DNA from: Acidobacteriota bacterium | GTDB lineage: Bacteria > Acidobacteriota > Terriglobia > Terriglobales > Acidobacteriaceae | DNA: 7,409 nt | Direction of reading: 5' to 3' | Assembly: GCA_021793595.1 (NCBI GenBank) | Contig: JAJYSL010000211.1 | Span: 1 to 7,409, forward strand | Shown: positions 7,119 through 7,409 of the stretch, piece by piece | Position numbering within the stretch: the stretch's first letter is position 1 | How the letters are laid out: every line of letters starts with the position of its first letter | Position numbers and translations under genes: made by a program | The notes under the pieces: generated by a model | What the model was told of the DNA's origin: nothing | What the model saw: the letters and a program-made list of their open reading frames with translations, nothing else | Databases searched by the model: none

Positions 7119-7409
7119 CATTACCTTGGCATGGCGCAGGTACGAGCCACTCTACGTTACGAATAACGATTGAAAACAACCCCGATACCACGGTCATCAA
7201 GCTTGAGGGAAGAATTGTAGGCCCATGGGCGGACGAACTTCGTGCGGTATGGGGCAAACTCGCAACATCTCTTCATGAACAAATGGTGGCTCTGGATCTG
7301 CGTGGTGTGACCTACGTGGATGCCAGCGGCCTACGAGTCCTGCGCCAGATTTATCAAGAAAAAATGCCGGCGTTTCTCACCGGAAGCCCATTGACCGATT
7401 CCTTTGCGG
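7115..7409 (+). CDS. STAS-domain protein (anti-anti-sigma-like), N-terminal part, runs off right edge
   Basis: The frame reads LRITIENNPDTTVIKLEGRI from 7157, then a strand-helix pattern and VALDLRGVTYVDASGLRVLRQ. This is the core of a STAS domain: a beta strand leading to the D-S-G loop where SpoIIAA-like proteins carry a phosphorylatable serine. Here that serine is codon 7325-7327 (residue 71 from GTG 7115). STAS proteins bind partner-switching kinases or act as input modules; this one begins at once with the STAS fold, so it is probably a small soluble protein, but the C-terminus is missing. The start is uncertain. GTG 7115 lacks a ribosome-binding site, the homology-like region begins near 7157, and the codon just before it is ACG (7154). 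No in-frame ATG exists before about 7281. It is probably downstream of, and possibly controlled by, the sigma-54 activator. Confidence 0.75.
   Translation, partial: MPLPWHGAGTSHSTLRITIENNPDTTVIKLEGRIVGPWADELRAVWGKLATSLHEQMVALDLRGVTYVDASGLRVLRQIYQEKMPAFLTGSPLTDSFA

Noticed and set aside
6997..7257. 86-codon minus-strand open frame between the activator and STAS genes
   Set aside because: It is antisense to the STAS coding sequence, shows no domain, and ends within the repeat patch.

Overview
The window looks like a piece of an Acidobacteriota chromosome, probably class Terriglobia. This is inferred from gene content and not shown by any marker gene. The DNA is moderately GC-rich by eye. A secreted beta-propeller/phosphoesterase fusion, an FhlA-type PAS-PAS-GAF sigma-54 activator and an ACS-family MFS permease next to an IlvD/Edd dehydratase are all common in that group. 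No rRNA, tRNA, CRISPR array, insertion sequence or phage signature was found.

Layout. On the minus strand, leftwards from 1405, runs a two-gene unit. It has an MFS permease (59-1405) and, overlapping its last 14 bases, the first 24 codons of an IlvD/Edd-type dehydratase (72 to 1, cut by the window edge). Together they suggest uptake and dehydration of a sugar acid or related hydroxy acid. A 352-bp divergent intergenic region (1406-1757) follows. Its permease-proximal part holds a dense cluster of GCCAT/ATGGC half-sites, including a perfect 13-bp interrupted palindrome, and is a likely operator region.

On the plus strand lie three genes: a 938-residue exported YVTN/YncE-like beta-propeller fused to a phosphoesterase of the alkaline phosphatase/phospholipase C type (1758-4574); a close-following sigma-54-dependent activator with two PAS domains and a GAF domain (4593 or 4629 to 6971); and, after a 143-bp gap rich in CGTC repeats, the start of a STAS-domain protein with a conserved DASG motif (about 7115 to the right edge).

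How they may work together. The activator has no receiver domain, so it probably senses a signal directly through its PAS and GAF domains. A near-consensus -24/-12 element (7104-7118) lies just before the STAS gene, making that gene a candidate target. The short gap between the phosphoesterase and the activator allows co-transcription. These links are inference. The most informative points are the unlabelled dehydratase start embedded in the permease gene, the operator-like cluster, and the STAS gene, which has no ATG start and may sit behind a sigma-54 promoter.
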